NCBI GenBank assembly: GCA_964371405.1
Contig: CAYJLV010000007.1
Coordinates: 1-64,000, forward strand
Source of the DNA: JAMHWF01 sp964371405
GTDB lineage: Bacteria > Pseudomonadota > Gammaproteobacteria > Burkholderiales > Burkholderiaceae_C
DNA: 64,000 bases
Direction: 5' to 3'
Every line of letters starts with the position of its first letter. Positions within the stretch are counted from its first letter, which is position 1. The notes beneath the pieces were generated by a model that had not been told where the DNA came from, searched no databases, and saw only the letters and a list, made by a program, of their open reading frames with translations. Both the position numbers and the translations under genes were made by a program. This document shows positions 1 to 9,961 of this stretch, in pieces.

Positions 1-194
1 TGACGCCGCGCGAAGCCAAGGTGCTGCGCATGCGCTTCGGCATCGAGATGAGCACGGACCACACGCTCGAGGAAGTCGGCAAGCAGTTCGATGTGACGCG
101 CGAACGCATCCGCCAGATCGAAGCGAAGGCGATCCGCAAGCTCAAGCATCCGAGCCGCTCCGACAAACTGCGCACCTACCTCGACAACTTGTGA
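1..194 (+). CDS. rpoD: RNA polymerase sigma factor RpoD (sigma-70), C-terminal fragment
   Basis: Only the last 64 codons lie in the window; the reading frame is open from base 3 to the TGA at 192-194. The visible residues are sigma region 4.2, the helix-turn-helix that contacts the -35 element. Readable motifs are LTPREAKVLRMRFG, TLEEVGKQFDVTRERIRQIE and the C-terminal KLKHPSRSDKLR. The tail and the single-residue spacing fit the primary sigma factor rather than RpoS, whose separate gene lies at 52266-53279. The 5' part lies outside the window, so length and start cannot be judged. Confidence 0.93.
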   Translation, partial: TPREAKVLRMRFGIEMSTDHTLEEVGKQFDVTRERIRQIEAKAIRKLKHPSRSDKLRTYLDNL

Positions 195-284
195 CCGCCG
201 CGGTCTGAGGCGGACGACGGCGCCCCCTGCCGCCGCCGCGCGGCGGGCGCTAAACTCCCGGGCGGTTCCGTCACCGCCTGCGGC

Positions 285-1235
285 ATGACCCAGATCTCCG
301 AGCGCACCGTCCTGTTCGCCGACCTGCGCGGCAGCACTTCGCTGTACGAGTCGCTGGGCAATGCCCGCGCGACGACCGTCGTCACGCGCGCCGTCGCGCT
401 GATCGCGCGCGTCGTCGAAGATTGCGATGGCGCCGTCGTCAAGACGCTGGGCGACGGCCTGATGGCCGTCTTCCCGGTGCCCGGCGCCGCGGTGCAGGCC
501 GCCGACCAGATGCACGAAGCGCTGGAGCGCATGGGAACGCGCGGCCTGGCCGGCGGCGACACCGCTTTCGCCGCACTCAAGCTGCAGGTCGCGCTGGCGC
601 TCGGCGAGGTCGTCGAGATGGCTGGCGATTGTTTCGGCGACGCCGTCAACGTCGCGGCGCGGCTGCTTGACCACGCCGGCGACAATGAAACGCTCGCCAC
701 GGCCACCGTGCTGGCTGGCCTGCGCGAAGGCGAGCGCATGCGGTTTCGCAACATGGACCGCATGCAGTTGCGCGGTCGCGTCGAGCCGGTGCAGGTGCAC
801 CTGCTCGAAGCGCGGCGCTTCGGCGACACCGTCGTCACGCAGTACGGCGACATCGTCCCGGCCTCCGAGCCCGAAGCGATCCGCCTCGTCTGGCTCGACA
901 TGAACCGCGTCTTCGCCGGCCAGCGCATGCCCGTCGTGCTCGGCCGCAGCCCGCAGGCCACCTACTGCATCGACGACTCGCGCGTCTCGCGCTCGCACGC
1001 CCGCATCGACTGGCACGGCGGCACGTTCCAGCTCACCGACCTGAGCTACAACGGCACCTACGTGCGCTTTGCCAACGACGAGGAAGTCGTCAGCCTGCGG
1101 CGCGGCACCTGCACGCTGCACGGCAGTGGCCTGATCGGCCTGGGTGCGCCGCTGGCCGACCCGCTTGCGGCCTGCGTGCGCTTCGAAGTGCTGCACTTCG
1201 CCGACACGCAACCGCAGTATCCGGGCGGCTATTAG
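285..1235 (+). CDS. Class III adenylate/guanylate cyclase domain fused to a C-terminal FHA domain
   Basis: 316 residues. The N-terminal half is a class III nucleotidyl cyclase catalytic domain. FADLRGST carries the first metal Asp (D13), KTLGDG carries a lysine (K53) and the second metal Asp (D57), and NVAAR supplies the transition-state Asn and Arg (N122, R126). All key residues are therefore present and the domain is probably active. The second half (about 205-305) is a forkhead-associated phosphothreonine-binding domain, seen in LGRS (219-222), SRSHAR (235-240) and SYNGTY (254-259). There is no signal peptide or membrane segment, so it should be cytosolic. It lies 90 nt after rpoD and 29 nt before a lone receiver gene on the same strand. 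Substrate (ATP or GTP) cannot be decided. The likely role is making a cyclic nucleotide under control of Ser/Thr phosphorylation; that is inference. Confidence 0.85.
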   Translation: MTQISERTVLFADLRGSTSLYESLGNARATTVVTRAVALIARVVEDCDGAVVKTLGDGLMAVFPVPGAAVQAADQMHEALERMGTRGLAGGDTAFAALKLQVALALGEVVEMAGDCFGDAVNVAARLLDHAGDNETLATATVLAGLREGERMRFRNMDRMQLRGRVEPVQVHLLEARRFGDTVVTQYGDIVPASEPEAIRLVWLDMNRVFAGQRMPVVLGRSPQATYCIDDSRVSRSHARIDWHGGTFQLTDLSYNGTYVRFANDEEVVSLRRGTCTLHGSGLIGLGAPLADPLAACVRFEVLHFADTQPQYPGGY

Positions 1236-1264
1236 CGCCCACTCCACCGCCGTGGCGGCTTCCG

Positions 1265-1660
1265 ATGGCGCAAAATTCGCCCATGCGAGTGCTGTACGCT
1301 GAAGACAACCGCCTCAATGCCCTGCTGTTCCAGGAGTTGCTGCGCGGCCACACCAACATCGAGCTGCGCATCGCCGAGGACGGCAGCGAAGCATTGCGCA
1401 TCGCGCGCGAGTGGGTGCCGCAGGTGCTGGTGCTCGATGCGCAGTTGCCTGACGTGAGCGGCTTCGAGCTTCTGCCCCGGCTGCGCGCCCTGCCTGAGCT
1501 GGCCGGCGCGCCTGCCTACATGTGCTCGGCCGAAGCGACGCAGGCCCACATCGCGCGCTCGCGCGAGGCCGGCTTCGACGGCTACTGGGCCAAGCCGCTC
1601 GACATCGCCGAGGTGACGGCCGCGCTGCAGGCCCTGGCGCGCAGCCGCCCGGCGGACTGA
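1265..1660 (+). CDS. Stand-alone response regulator receiver domain
   Basis: 131 residues, a single CheY-like receiver with no output domain. The acidic pair is E13-D14 in YAEDN, the phosphoacceptor is D58 in VLDAQLPD, the switch residue is Ser88 instead of the usual Thr, and the conserved Lys is K110 in AKPLD. It should therefore be phosphorylatable. No histidine kinase is adjacent. The gene follows the cyclase-FHA gene by 29 nt and precedes hemH by 13 nt, so it is probably co-transcribed with them. A second in-frame ATG at 1283 is an alternative start that keeps the whole domain. The partner kinase and output are unknown. Confidence 0.85.
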   Translation: MAQNSPMRVLYAEDNRLNALLFQELLRGHTNIELRIAEDGSEALRIAREWVPQVLVLDAQLPDVSGFELLPRLRALPELAGAPAYMCSAEATQAHIARSREAGFDGYWAKPLDIAEVTAALQALARSRPAD

Positions 1661-1673
1661 AGCAGCGTCCGCG

Positions 1674-2762
1674 ATGCGATTCGCGCCCGAGCCGGTCCAC
1701 GCGCACGCCACTCCGGAACGCACGGCGATTCTGCTGTGCAACCTCGGCACGCCCGATGGGCCGACGCCGTCGGCAGTGCGCCGCTATCTCGCGCAGTTCC
1801 TCTCGGACCCGCGTGTCGTCGAGATCCCGGCCTGGATCTGGCAGCCGATCCTGCACGGCATCGTGCTGCGCACGCGGCCGGCGGCGTCGGCGCGCAAGTA
1901 CGCGAGCATCTGGACCGAAGGCGACTCGCCGCTGCGCCTGTGGACCCTGAAGCAGGCCAAGCTGCTGACGGGCTGGCTCGGCGAGCGCGGCCACCGCGTC
2001 ACGGTGCGCGCCGCGATGCGCTACGGCCAACCTGCGATCGGCGCCGCACTCGATGCGCTGAAGGCCGAAGGCGCGACGCGCATCCTCGTGCTGCCGCTCT
2101 ATCCTCAATACGCCGCATCGACGACGGCCAGCGCCTTCGACGCCGTCGGCGCCTGGGCAGCGCGCACGCGCGCGCTCCCAGAAATTCGCTGCGTCAACCG
2201 CTACCACGACGACGCCGGCTACATCGGCGCGCTGGTCGAGCGCGTGCGCGCACACTGGCAGATCAATGGCCGCGCCGAGCGCCTGGTGCTGAGCTTTCAC
2301 GGCATGCCGCAACGCACGATCGCGCTCGGCGACCCGTATCAGAGCGAGTGCTTTGAGACAGCGCGGCGGCTGCGCGAGCGCCTCGGCCTGCCCGAGGGCG
2401 AACTGATCGTCACGTTCCAGAGCCGCTTCGGCAGGGCGAAATGGCTCGAGCCCTACACCGAGCCGACGCTGATCGAACTGGCGCGCCGGGGCGTCGCGAG
2501 CGTCGCGGTGATGTGCCCCGGCTTCGCCGCCGATTGCCTCGAGACGCTCGAAGAGATCGACCAGGAGGTACGCGCCGCCTACCTCGGCGCGGGCGGCCGC
2601 GAGTTCCACTACATCCCGTGCTTGAACGACAGCCCGGCATGGATCACGGCGCTGGCCGACATCGCGATCCGCCACATGCAGGGCTGGCCGACGGCGCACC
2701 CTGACGCGGCAGAGATCGGCGCACGCAAGCAGCGTTCGCTCTCGGCCGGCGCGAGCGCCTGA
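1674..2762 (+). CDS. hemH: Ferrochelatase (protoporphyrin ferro-lyase)
   Basis: 362 residues, the normal length of proteobacterial ferrochelatase. It inserts Fe2+ into protoporphyrin IX, the last step of protohaem synthesis. The N-terminal LLCNLGTPDGPT, the catalytic-histidine motif LSFHGMPQR (H209), the downstream TFQSRFGRAKWLEPYT, and CPGFAADCLETLEEI with the conserved acidic residue are all visible. It starts 13 nt after the receiver gene and is followed after 24 nt by hslR, a gene order seen widely in Burkholderiales. Identification is secure; the start is the first ATG giving the usual short N-terminal leader. Confidence 0.96.
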   Translation: MRFAPEPVHAHATPERTAILLCNLGTPDGPTPSAVRRYLAQFLSDPRVVEIPAWIWQPILHGIVLRTRPAASARKYASIWTEGDSPLRLWTLKQAKLLTGWLGERGHRVTVRAAMRYGQPAIGAALDALKAEGATRILVLPLYPQYAASTTASAFDAVGAWAARTRALPEIRCVNRYHDDAGYIGALVERVRAHWQINGRAERLVLSFHGMPQRTIALGDPYQSECFETARRLRERLGLPEGELIVTFQSRFGRAKWLEPYTEPTLIELARRGVASVAVMCPGFAADCLETLEEIDQEVRAAYLGAGGREFHYIPCLNDSPAWITALADIAIRHMQGWPTAHPDAAEIGARKQRSLSAGASA

Positions 2763-2819
2763 CGTTCAGCCCGACGTACGCCGCCGGTGCAGCGCCCGCT
2801 TGCCGACAATCCGGAAACG

Positions 2820-3245
2820 ATGGACGAGAAGCACGACGCCAACCGCACGCGGCTCGACAAGTGGCTGTGGGCCGCGCGCTTCTACAAGACCCGCGGCCTG
2901 GCCGCGGACGAGATCGCCAAGGGCCGCGTCGACGTCAACGGCCAGCCCGCGAAAGCGTCGCGCGAGCTGCACCCGGGCGACCGCGTCGGGATCCGCCACG
3001 GCGGCGGCGTCAGGGTCATCGTCGTTCGGGTGCTGAGCAACATGCGCGGGCCGGCGAGCGTCGCGCAGGCGTTGTACGAGGAGACGCCGGAGAGCATCGC
3101 TGCCCGTGCGCGTCTCGCGCAGGCGCGCCGCGAAGGCGCCGAGCCGGCGCTGGCGATCGAGCAGGGCCGCCCGACCAAGCGCGACCGCCGCCAGCTCGCC
3201 GATTGGACGCGCTGGAGCGTCGACTTCGACGGCAATCGCCGTTGA
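2820..3245 (+). CDS. hslR: S4-domain RNA-binding heat-shock protein Hsp15
   Basis: About 141 residues from the ATG at 2820. A GTG at 2787 would add 11 residues with no homology value, so the internal ATG is preferred. The protein opens with an S4 domain (RLDKWLWAARFYKTRGLA, then KGRVDVNGQPAKAS and LHPGDRV), followed by a basic C-terminal tail. In E. coli, Hsp15 binds free 50S subunits carrying a nascent peptidyl-tRNA and helps recycle them after heat stress. The position immediately before the grpE-dnaK-dnaJ block fits a heat-shock role, although I see no clear heat-shock promoter directly in front of this gene. Confidence 0.88.
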   Translation: MDEKHDANRTRLDKWLWAARFYKTRGLAADEIAKGRVDVNGQPAKASRELHPGDRVGIRHGGGVRVIVVRVLSNMRGPASVAQALYEETPESIAARARLAQARREGAEPALAIEQGRPTKRDRRQLADWTRWSVDFDGNRR

Positions 3246-3257
3246 AGCGCCGCTGCT

Positions 3258-4124
3258 TCAGGAGCCGTCGGCTGGCGTCGGCGACGGTTCGCTGTAGTAG
3301 TAGACGCCCAAGCGCACGCGTGCATCGGATTCGGCCGGCGACGAGCTGCGTACCTGCTCGCGCGCATTCGCGACCAGGTTCTCCAACATGCCCTGCCACA
3401 ACGCCTGCGCCGCTTCGTGCAGCTGCTGAGCCGAGGCTGTCGTCAGGCCCTCGACGGCGAGGCTCTGCTCGAGGAACTTCGGGCCGCCCAGCGTCAGGTT
3501 GTGGACCGCCGCGGCGATATGGTCGGCGGCGCTGGTGGAGAACTCGGCCGTGCCGTCTTCGATCCCGGGTGCCGGCCGCACTGCCGGGCTGGCGACGCGA
3601 ACGACCTCGGCGTCGAGCACGACCAGGCCGAGGCGCAGCAGTTCGTCGAGCAGCGTGCGCGGATGCACGTCGCTCGAGATCTCGCGCGCCAGCGCCTCGA
3701 AGCTGCCCGTGGCGCCGCTGCGCGGCAGCGCCATCGGTTCGCCGCCGACGTCGAGCAGGCGCGCGTCGGCGCGCCAGCGCGCGAGCAGCTGCGCCGCCAG
3801 CGGGACGCAGCGCGGCAGCGGCAGCGCGTCGGGGTCGGCTCCGATCGCGCGCACATCCTTGCGGTGCACGCCCGACATCACGCTGATCGCCGAATCGGTG
3901 GTCTTGGCCTGGGCCCGCGACAACTCCTCGCGTGCAACAGACACGAAGACGCCCTTGAGCACGTCGGCGAAGGCGCCGTAGTGGACGCCGTGGCGCAGCA
4001 GCCAGCGCACGACCGGCGCCATCAGCACGCGAGCCTCGCGCAGCGCGAGCCGGGCATGCGCCTCGTCGGGAAGAACTTGCAGGCCCGTCGCGGGCGGGGG
4101 ATCGAGCAGTGGGCGGGCAGACAT
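3258..4124 (-). CDS. Conserved hypothetical protein, DUF6502-like
   Basis: 288 residues from the ATG at 4124 (MSARPLLD). Longer in-frame starts reach into the grpE upstream region and are unlikely. The N-terminal part (LMAPVVRWLLRHGVHYGAF, then ADVLKGVFVSVAREEL) resembles the DUF6502 family of uncharacterised proteobacterial proteins and looks like a winged-helix or other all-helical domain. No catalytic motif, signal peptide or membrane segment is seen. It is convergent with hslR (12 nt apart) and divergent from grpE with a 243-nt shared upstream region. The function is unknown; a DNA-binding role is only a guess from the basic N-terminus. Confidence 0.75.
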   Translation of the reverse strand: MSARPLLDPPPATGLQVLPDEAHARLALREARVLMAPVVRWLLRHGVHYGAFADVLKGVFVSVAREELSRAQAKTTDSAISVMSGVHRKDVRAIGADPDALPLPRCVPLAAQLLARWRADARLLDVGGEPMALPRSGATGSFEALAREISSDVHPRTLLDELLRLGLVVLDAEVVRVASPAVRPAPGIEDGTAEFSTSAADHIAAAVHNLTLGGPKFLEQSLAVEGLTTASAQQLHEAAQALWQGMLENLVANAREQVRSSSPAESDARVRLGVYYYSEPSPTPADGS

Positions 4125-4315
4125 CGGGATCGTCAGAACGGCGACACGGTGGCTGCCGACAATACCGGCCGCGGCGTCTCCCCGCGTCCCGGAGGCCGGC
4201 GAATCGCCAACAATTGCCGCTCCGCACCCGACTGCGCGACATGTGTCGCGACGCCGCAACCGCACGCTTCAGCGCTCCCGGGGCGTACTCCGTCGAAATA
4301 TTCGTACCCCAAGGG

Positions 4316-4343
4316 CTTGAACTCGACGACGGTGGCCCCAGAT
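4316..4343 (+). promoter_or_regulatory. Heat-shock (sigma-32) promoter for grpE
   Basis: The -35 element GGGCTTGAAC begins at 4313 (CTTGAA at 4316-4321). It is followed, 14 nt later, by CCCCAGAT at 4336-4343. This fits the RpoH consensus (CTTGAAA, 11-16 nt, CCCCATnT) with very few mismatches. A start point near 4350 would leave a short leader containing the AGGAAA ribosome binding site at 4356-4361, before the grpE ATG at 4368. No CIRCE element (the HrcA operator) is visible here. Confidence 0.78.
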
Positions 4344-4367
4344 CGCCGGCTGGGCAGGAAACCACGA

Positions 4368-4907
4368 ATGACGAACAGCACCAACCCCAACACCGACCCG
4401 CTGGCGGCAGGCGCCGCCGAACCTGAAGCCACGACTGATTCGGCCGCCGGGCTCACCCGCCAGCTCGCCGATCTCGAGGCGCGCTACGTCGAGATGTCCG
4501 ACGCCTACCTGCGGGCCAAGGCGGAGGCCGAGAATGCGCGCCGGCGCGCCGAGGAAGAGGTCTCCAAGGCGCGCAAGTTTTCGATCGAAAACTTCGCTGA
4601 GAACCTGCTGCCCGTGATGGACAGCCTCGAGGCCGCCATCGCGCAACCCGACGCCAGGCCGGCGCAGATCCTCGAGGGCGTCCACGTCACGCTGCGCCAG
4701 CTCGCCGCCGCCCTCGAACGCAGCAAGGTCATCGAGATCAACCCGCCCGCGGCGACGAAGTTCGACCCGCACCAGCATCAGGCGATCAGCGTGGTGCCGA
4801 CCGACCAGGAAGCCGACACCGTCGTCACGGTGCTGCAGAAGGGCTACCTGATCGCCGATCGCGTGCTGCGCCCCGCCCTTGTCACGGTCGCCGCGGCGAA
4901 GTCCTGA
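4368..4907 (+). CDS. grpE: Nucleotide exchange factor GrpE
   Basis: 179 residues from ATG 4368, preceded by AGGAAA. GrpE releases ADP from DnaK and acts as a thermosensor in the DnaK-DnaJ-GrpE chaperone cycle in the cytosol. The N-terminus is low-complexity and acidic. A long coiled coil follows (LTRQLADLEARYVEMSDAYL, about 25-75, with ENARRRAEEE). The C-terminal beta domain contains FDPHQHQAISVV and VLQKGYLIADRVLRPALV, both diagnostic of the family. It has its own RpoH-type promoter and is followed by dnaK after 80 nt. Confidence 0.96.
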   Translation: MTNSTNPNTDPLAAGAAEPEATTDSAAGLTRQLADLEARYVEMSDAYLRAKAEAENARRRAEEEVSKARKFSIENFAENLLPVMDSLEAAIAQPDARPAQILEGVHVTLRQLAAALERSKVIEINPPAATKFDPHQHQAISVVPTDQEADTVVTVLQKGYLIADRVLRPALVTVAAAKS

Positions 4908-4921
4908 GCGCCGTCGGCGCG

Positions 4922-4949
4922 CTTGAAAACGCCGCCCGCGGCCGCACGT
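4922..4949 (+). promoter_or_regulatory. Putative second heat-shock promoter, for dnaK
   Basis: CTTGAAA, a perfect RpoH -35, lies at 4922-4928. It is followed 13 nt later by CCGCACGT at 4942-4949, a weaker match to CCCCATnT. The dnaK ATG is 39 nt further on. Spacing is within the sigma-32 range. It would allow dnaK-dnaJ to be induced independently of the promoter in front of grpE. The imperfect -10 keeps this tentative. Confidence 0.55.
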
Positions 4950-4987
4950 CCAGAACAACTCATATCGAAGGTTTCAGGAGCAACGAC

Positions 4988-6946
<1,959 letters not shown>

Positions 6947-6959
6947 CGTTTTCGACGTG

Positions 6960-6976
6960 GCGGGGCACGGCCCCGC
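6960..6976 (+). terminator. GC-rich intercistronic hairpin between dnaK and dnaJ
   Basis: A perfect 7-bp stem (GCGGGGC / GCCCCGC) with a 3-nt ACG loop starts 14 nt after the dnaK stop. No T-run follows, so complete rho-independent termination is unlikely. It may attenuate transcription or protect the 3' end of dnaK mRNA, giving less DnaJ than DnaK. Confidence 0.4.
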
Positions 6977-7056
6977 GCGTCGCCGCCGCGTCCGGGGCCC
7001 GCAGCACTGCTGCAGCTTCCGGCGCGGCGTTTCTCGTTTGAATGAGGGTGGACCGG

Positions 7057-8199
7057 ATGGCCAAGCGTGACTACTACGATGTGCTCGGCGTGCCGCGCAA
7101 CGCGAGCGACGAAGACATCAAGAAGGCCTATCGCAAGCTCGCGATGAAGCACCACCCCGACCGCAACCAGGGCGACGAGGCGAAGAAGGCCGAGGAGAGC
7201 TTCAAGGAGGCCAAGGAAGCCTACGAAATGCTGTCCGAGCCGCAGAAGCGCGCGGCCTACGACCAGTATGGCCATGCCGGCGTCGATCCCAATGCTGGCG
7301 GCTTCAGAGGCGCCAGCGCCGAGGGCTTCGGCGGCTTCGCCGAGGCCTTCGGCGACATCTTCGGCGACATCTTCGGCGGCGCCGGCGGCGCGCGGCGCGG
7401 TGGCGGCCAGCAGGTCTACCGCGGCAGCGATCTGTCGTATGCGATGGAGATCACGCTCGAGGAAGCCGCGCACGGCAAGGACACGCAGATCCGCATCCCG
7501 AGCTGGGAGAACTGCGACACCTGCAGCGGCAGTGGCGCCAAGCCGGGCACCAGCGCCAAGACCTGCACCACCTGCAACGGCGGCGGCACGGTGCACCTGC
7601 GTCAGGGCTTTTTCAGTATCCAGCAGACCTGCCCGCAGTGTCACGGTTCGGGCCGCATCGTCCCCGAGCCATGCACCGCGTGCAGCGGCCAGGGCAAGAT
7701 CAAGAAGACGAAGACGCTCGAGGTCAAGATTCCGGCCGGCATCGCCGAAGGCATGCGCATCCGCTCGGCCGGCAACGGCGAGCCCGGCACCAACGGCGGC
7801 CCCAACGGCGATCTCTACATCGAGATCCGCATCAAGCAGCACGACGTCTTCGAACGCGATGGCGACGACCTGCACTGCACCGTCCCCGTCGGCCTGACGA
7901 CGGCCGCGCTCGGCGGCAGCGTCGAGGTACCGACGCTCGGCGGCAAGGCCGAGATCGATCTGCCCGAGGGCACTCAGCACGGCAAGACGTTCCGACTGCG
8001 CGGCAAGGGAGTCAAGGGCGTGCGGTCGAGCTATCCGGGTGACCTGTACTGCCACATCTCGATCGAGACGCCGGTCAAGCTGACCGAACACCAGCGCAAG
8101 CTGCTGCGCGAACTCGACGACTCGCTGCGCAAGGGCGGAGAGCGTCACACACCTGGCGCGAACAGCTGGACCGACCGCGTCAAGGACCTGTTCAAGTAG
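7057..8199 (+). CDS. dnaJ: Co-chaperone DnaJ (Hsp40, type I)
   Basis: 380 residues from ATG 7057 (MAKRDYYDVLGV). An upstream in-frame ATG at 7042 adds only five residues and is not the family start. The J domain (1-70) has the essential HPD in KHHPDRN. A Gly/Phe-rich linker (about 75-115, repeated GDIFG) follows. The zinc domain has four CxxCxGxG repeats (CDTCSGSG, CTTCNGGG, CPQCHGSG, CTACSGQG), and the C-terminal substrate-binding domain follows it. It stimulates DnaK ATPase and delivers unfolded clients. It is the last gene of the heat-shock cluster. Confidence 0.97.
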   Translation: MAKRDYYDVLGVPRNASDEDIKKAYRKLAMKHHPDRNQGDEAKKAEESFKEAKEAYEMLSEPQKRAAYDQYGHAGVDPNAGGFRGASAEGFGGFAEAFGDIFGDIFGGAGGARRGGGQQVYRGSDLSYAMEITLEEAAHGKDTQIRIPSWENCDTCSGSGAKPGTSAKTCTTCNGGGTVHLRQGFFSIQQTCPQCHGSGRIVPEPCTACSGQGKIKKTKTLEVKIPAGIAEGMRIRSAGNGEPGTNGGPNGDLYIEIRIKQHDVFERDGDDLHCTVPVGLTTAALGGSVEVPTLGGKAEIDLPEGTQHGKTFRLRGKGVKGVRSSYPGDLYCHISIETPVKLTEHQRKLLRELDDSLRKGGERHTPGANSWTDRVKDLFK

Positions 8200-8323
8200 G
8201 CGAACACCGGGCCCGCCGCCCACTCGGGCCTCAAGTCGGCGCGCGCTGTGCCGAAGACAGGGCAGTTCCAACCTCCGGCCGCTGCCCGCCCCTGGCAGGC
8301 GCAGCCGTTCCAGAGACTGCCCG

Positions 8324-9952
8324 GTGTACCTGCTCGACGACGGCATCGAAAAAACCTGCGCGCTGGTGATCGACAGCAACGCCACGTCGCGCGGCGTGCT
8401 GTGCGCGCACCTGCGCGGATTCGGCGTCGGCACGGTGCGCCAGACCGGCAACCTGCAGGATGCGCGCAACATCCTCGAGCACCAGGTGTTCGACATCATC
8501 CTGTGCGAGCACCATTTCGACCGCAGCGCCCTCTCGGGGCCCGACCTGCTCGCCGACCTGCGGCGCGCCGAACTGCTGCCCTACTACACCGTGTTCGTGA
8601 TGGTCACCGGCGAAGCCACCTACGCCCGCGTGACGGAAGCTGCCGAGACGGCGCTCGACAGTTACCTGCTCAAACCCTACAGCGCCGCCAGCCTCGGCGA
8701 GCGGCTCGTCGAAGCGCGGCGCCGCAAGCGTGAGCTCAAGGACGTCTTCGAGGCGATCCAGGCCAAGGAGTTCGCGGCCGCGGCAGCGCTGTGCAGCGAG
8801 CGCTTCGCGCGGCGTGGCGCCTATTGGCTCTATGCCGCACGCATCGGCGCCGAGCTCTATCTGCGCATCGAGGACCACGCTTCAGCGCGCCGGATGTACG
8901 ACGCCGTGCTCGAAGCTCGCGCGCTGCCGTGGGCGCGACTCGGCATCGCGCGCACGCAGGTGGCCTCGGGCCAGCTCGCGCCGGCGCGGCGCACGCTCGA
9001 CGTGCTGATCGGCGAAATGCCCGATCACGCCGACTCCTACGACGTGCTCGGCCACGTGCAGATCGAACAGGGCGAACTCGGTCAGGCGCTGGAGACCTTC
9101 CGCAAGGCTGCCGAGCTGACGCCGGGCAGCGTGACACGACTGCAGCACGCCGGCACGCTGGCCTTCTATGCCGGCGAGTCGGCCGACGCACTCGACCTGC
9201 TCGACCGGGCGGCGCGCATGGGAGTCAAGTCGCGGCTGTTCGATCCGCTCGCGCTCGTGCTGCTGACGATGCTGCATTTCGACGCGCGCGACGGCAAGGC
9301 GCTGGTGCAGACGCAATCGCAGCTGACGCGGCTGATCGAGGCCGCCCCGGACTCCGAGCGGCTGCGACACTTCGACCGTGTGATCGGCGCGCTGCGCGTG
9401 CTGCACGAGCGCCGCGTCGCCGCGGCCGTCGAGCTGGCGCGTGAACTCGCGCTCGAACACCAGCAGCCCGACTTCGACATGGAGCGCGGCTGCAACGTGA
9501 TCGGGCTGTGGGTGCGGCTCAACAGTCAAGAGATCCAGCTCGACGAGATGAGCGGCCACATCACGGCGGTAGCGCGCCGCCTGTGCGTCTCGAAGGCGAC
9601 CTGCGAGATGCTGGTTGCCGCCGCACAGTCAAAGGATCCGGCGGCGGCGCTGATTCGCGACAGCCATGCGGCGGTGTCGGCGCTCGCCGAACGCGCGATG
9701 GGCCACTCCCTCGGCGGTCAGCCGCGACTCGCGGCGCAGATGCTGCTCGACGACGGCGAGGCGACGCGCAACGCCAAGCTGATCGAGCTGGCGGGCCTGG
9801 TGACGCAGCGCCATCGCGACAAGATCGACGACAGCGCCGAACTGCTGGTGCGCGCCGAGGCCCTCAAGCAGCGTTACTGCCAGGCCGGCGCGCCGGCGAT
9901 CGGCACGCCGCGGCGCAGCCGCTCGGCGGGCGGATTGACGCTGCGCGCCTGA
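8324..9952 (+). CDS. Response-regulator-like receiver fused to TPR repeats
   Basis: 542 residues from a GTG at 8324; the start is uncertain because no good ribosome binding site stands out. Residues about 11-125 form a CheY-like receiver with the conserved switch Thr (T95 in VMVTGE) and Lys (K117 in LLKPYS). The second acidic residue of the pair is Ser (D17-S18), and the position of the phosphoacceptor reads Glu (E62 in IILCEHH). The remainder is helical with TPR-like units; about 190-260 contains YDVLGHVQIEQGELGQALE. There is no DNA-binding or enzymatic output domain, so it probably acts as a protein-interaction scaffold. It is separated from dnaJ by 124 nt and convergent with the radical-SAM gene, 9 nt away. 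Confidence 0.8.
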   Translation: MYLLDDGIEKTCALVIDSNATSRGVLCAHLRGFGVGTVRQTGNLQDARNILEHQVFDIILCEHHFDRSALSGPDLLADLRRAELLPYYTVFVMVTGEATYARVTEAAETALDSYLLKPYSAASLGERLVEARRRKRELKDVFEAIQAKEFAAAAALCSERFARRGAYWLYAARIGAELYLRIEDHASARRMYDAVLEARALPWARLGIARTQVASGQLAPARRTLDVLIGEMPDHADSYDVLGHVQIEQGELGQALETFRKAAELTPGSVTRLQHAGTLAFYAGESADALDLLDRAARMGVKSRLFDPLALVLLTMLHFDARDGKALVQTQSQLTRLIEAAPDSERLRHFDRVIGALRVLHERRVAAAVELARELALEHQQPDFDMERGCNVIGLWVRLNSQEIQLDEMSGHITAVARRLCVSKATCEMLVAAAQSKDPAAALIRDSHAAVSALAERAMGHSLGGQPRLAAQMLLDDGEATRNAKLIELAGLVTQRHRDKIDDSAELLVRAEALKQRYCQAGAPAIGTPRRSRSAGGLTLRA

Positions 9953-9961
9953 GCGCGGGCG

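Noticed and set aside
3258..4265. Longer start (4265) for the DUF6502-like gene
   Set aside because: The extra 47 residues are low-complexity and run through the grpE upstream region; ATG 4124 gives the conserved N-terminus.
8200..8323. GGCCCG / CGGGCC hairpin after dnaJ as a terminator
   Set aside because: Only a 6-bp stem with a 9-nt loop and no U-tract; too weak to list.
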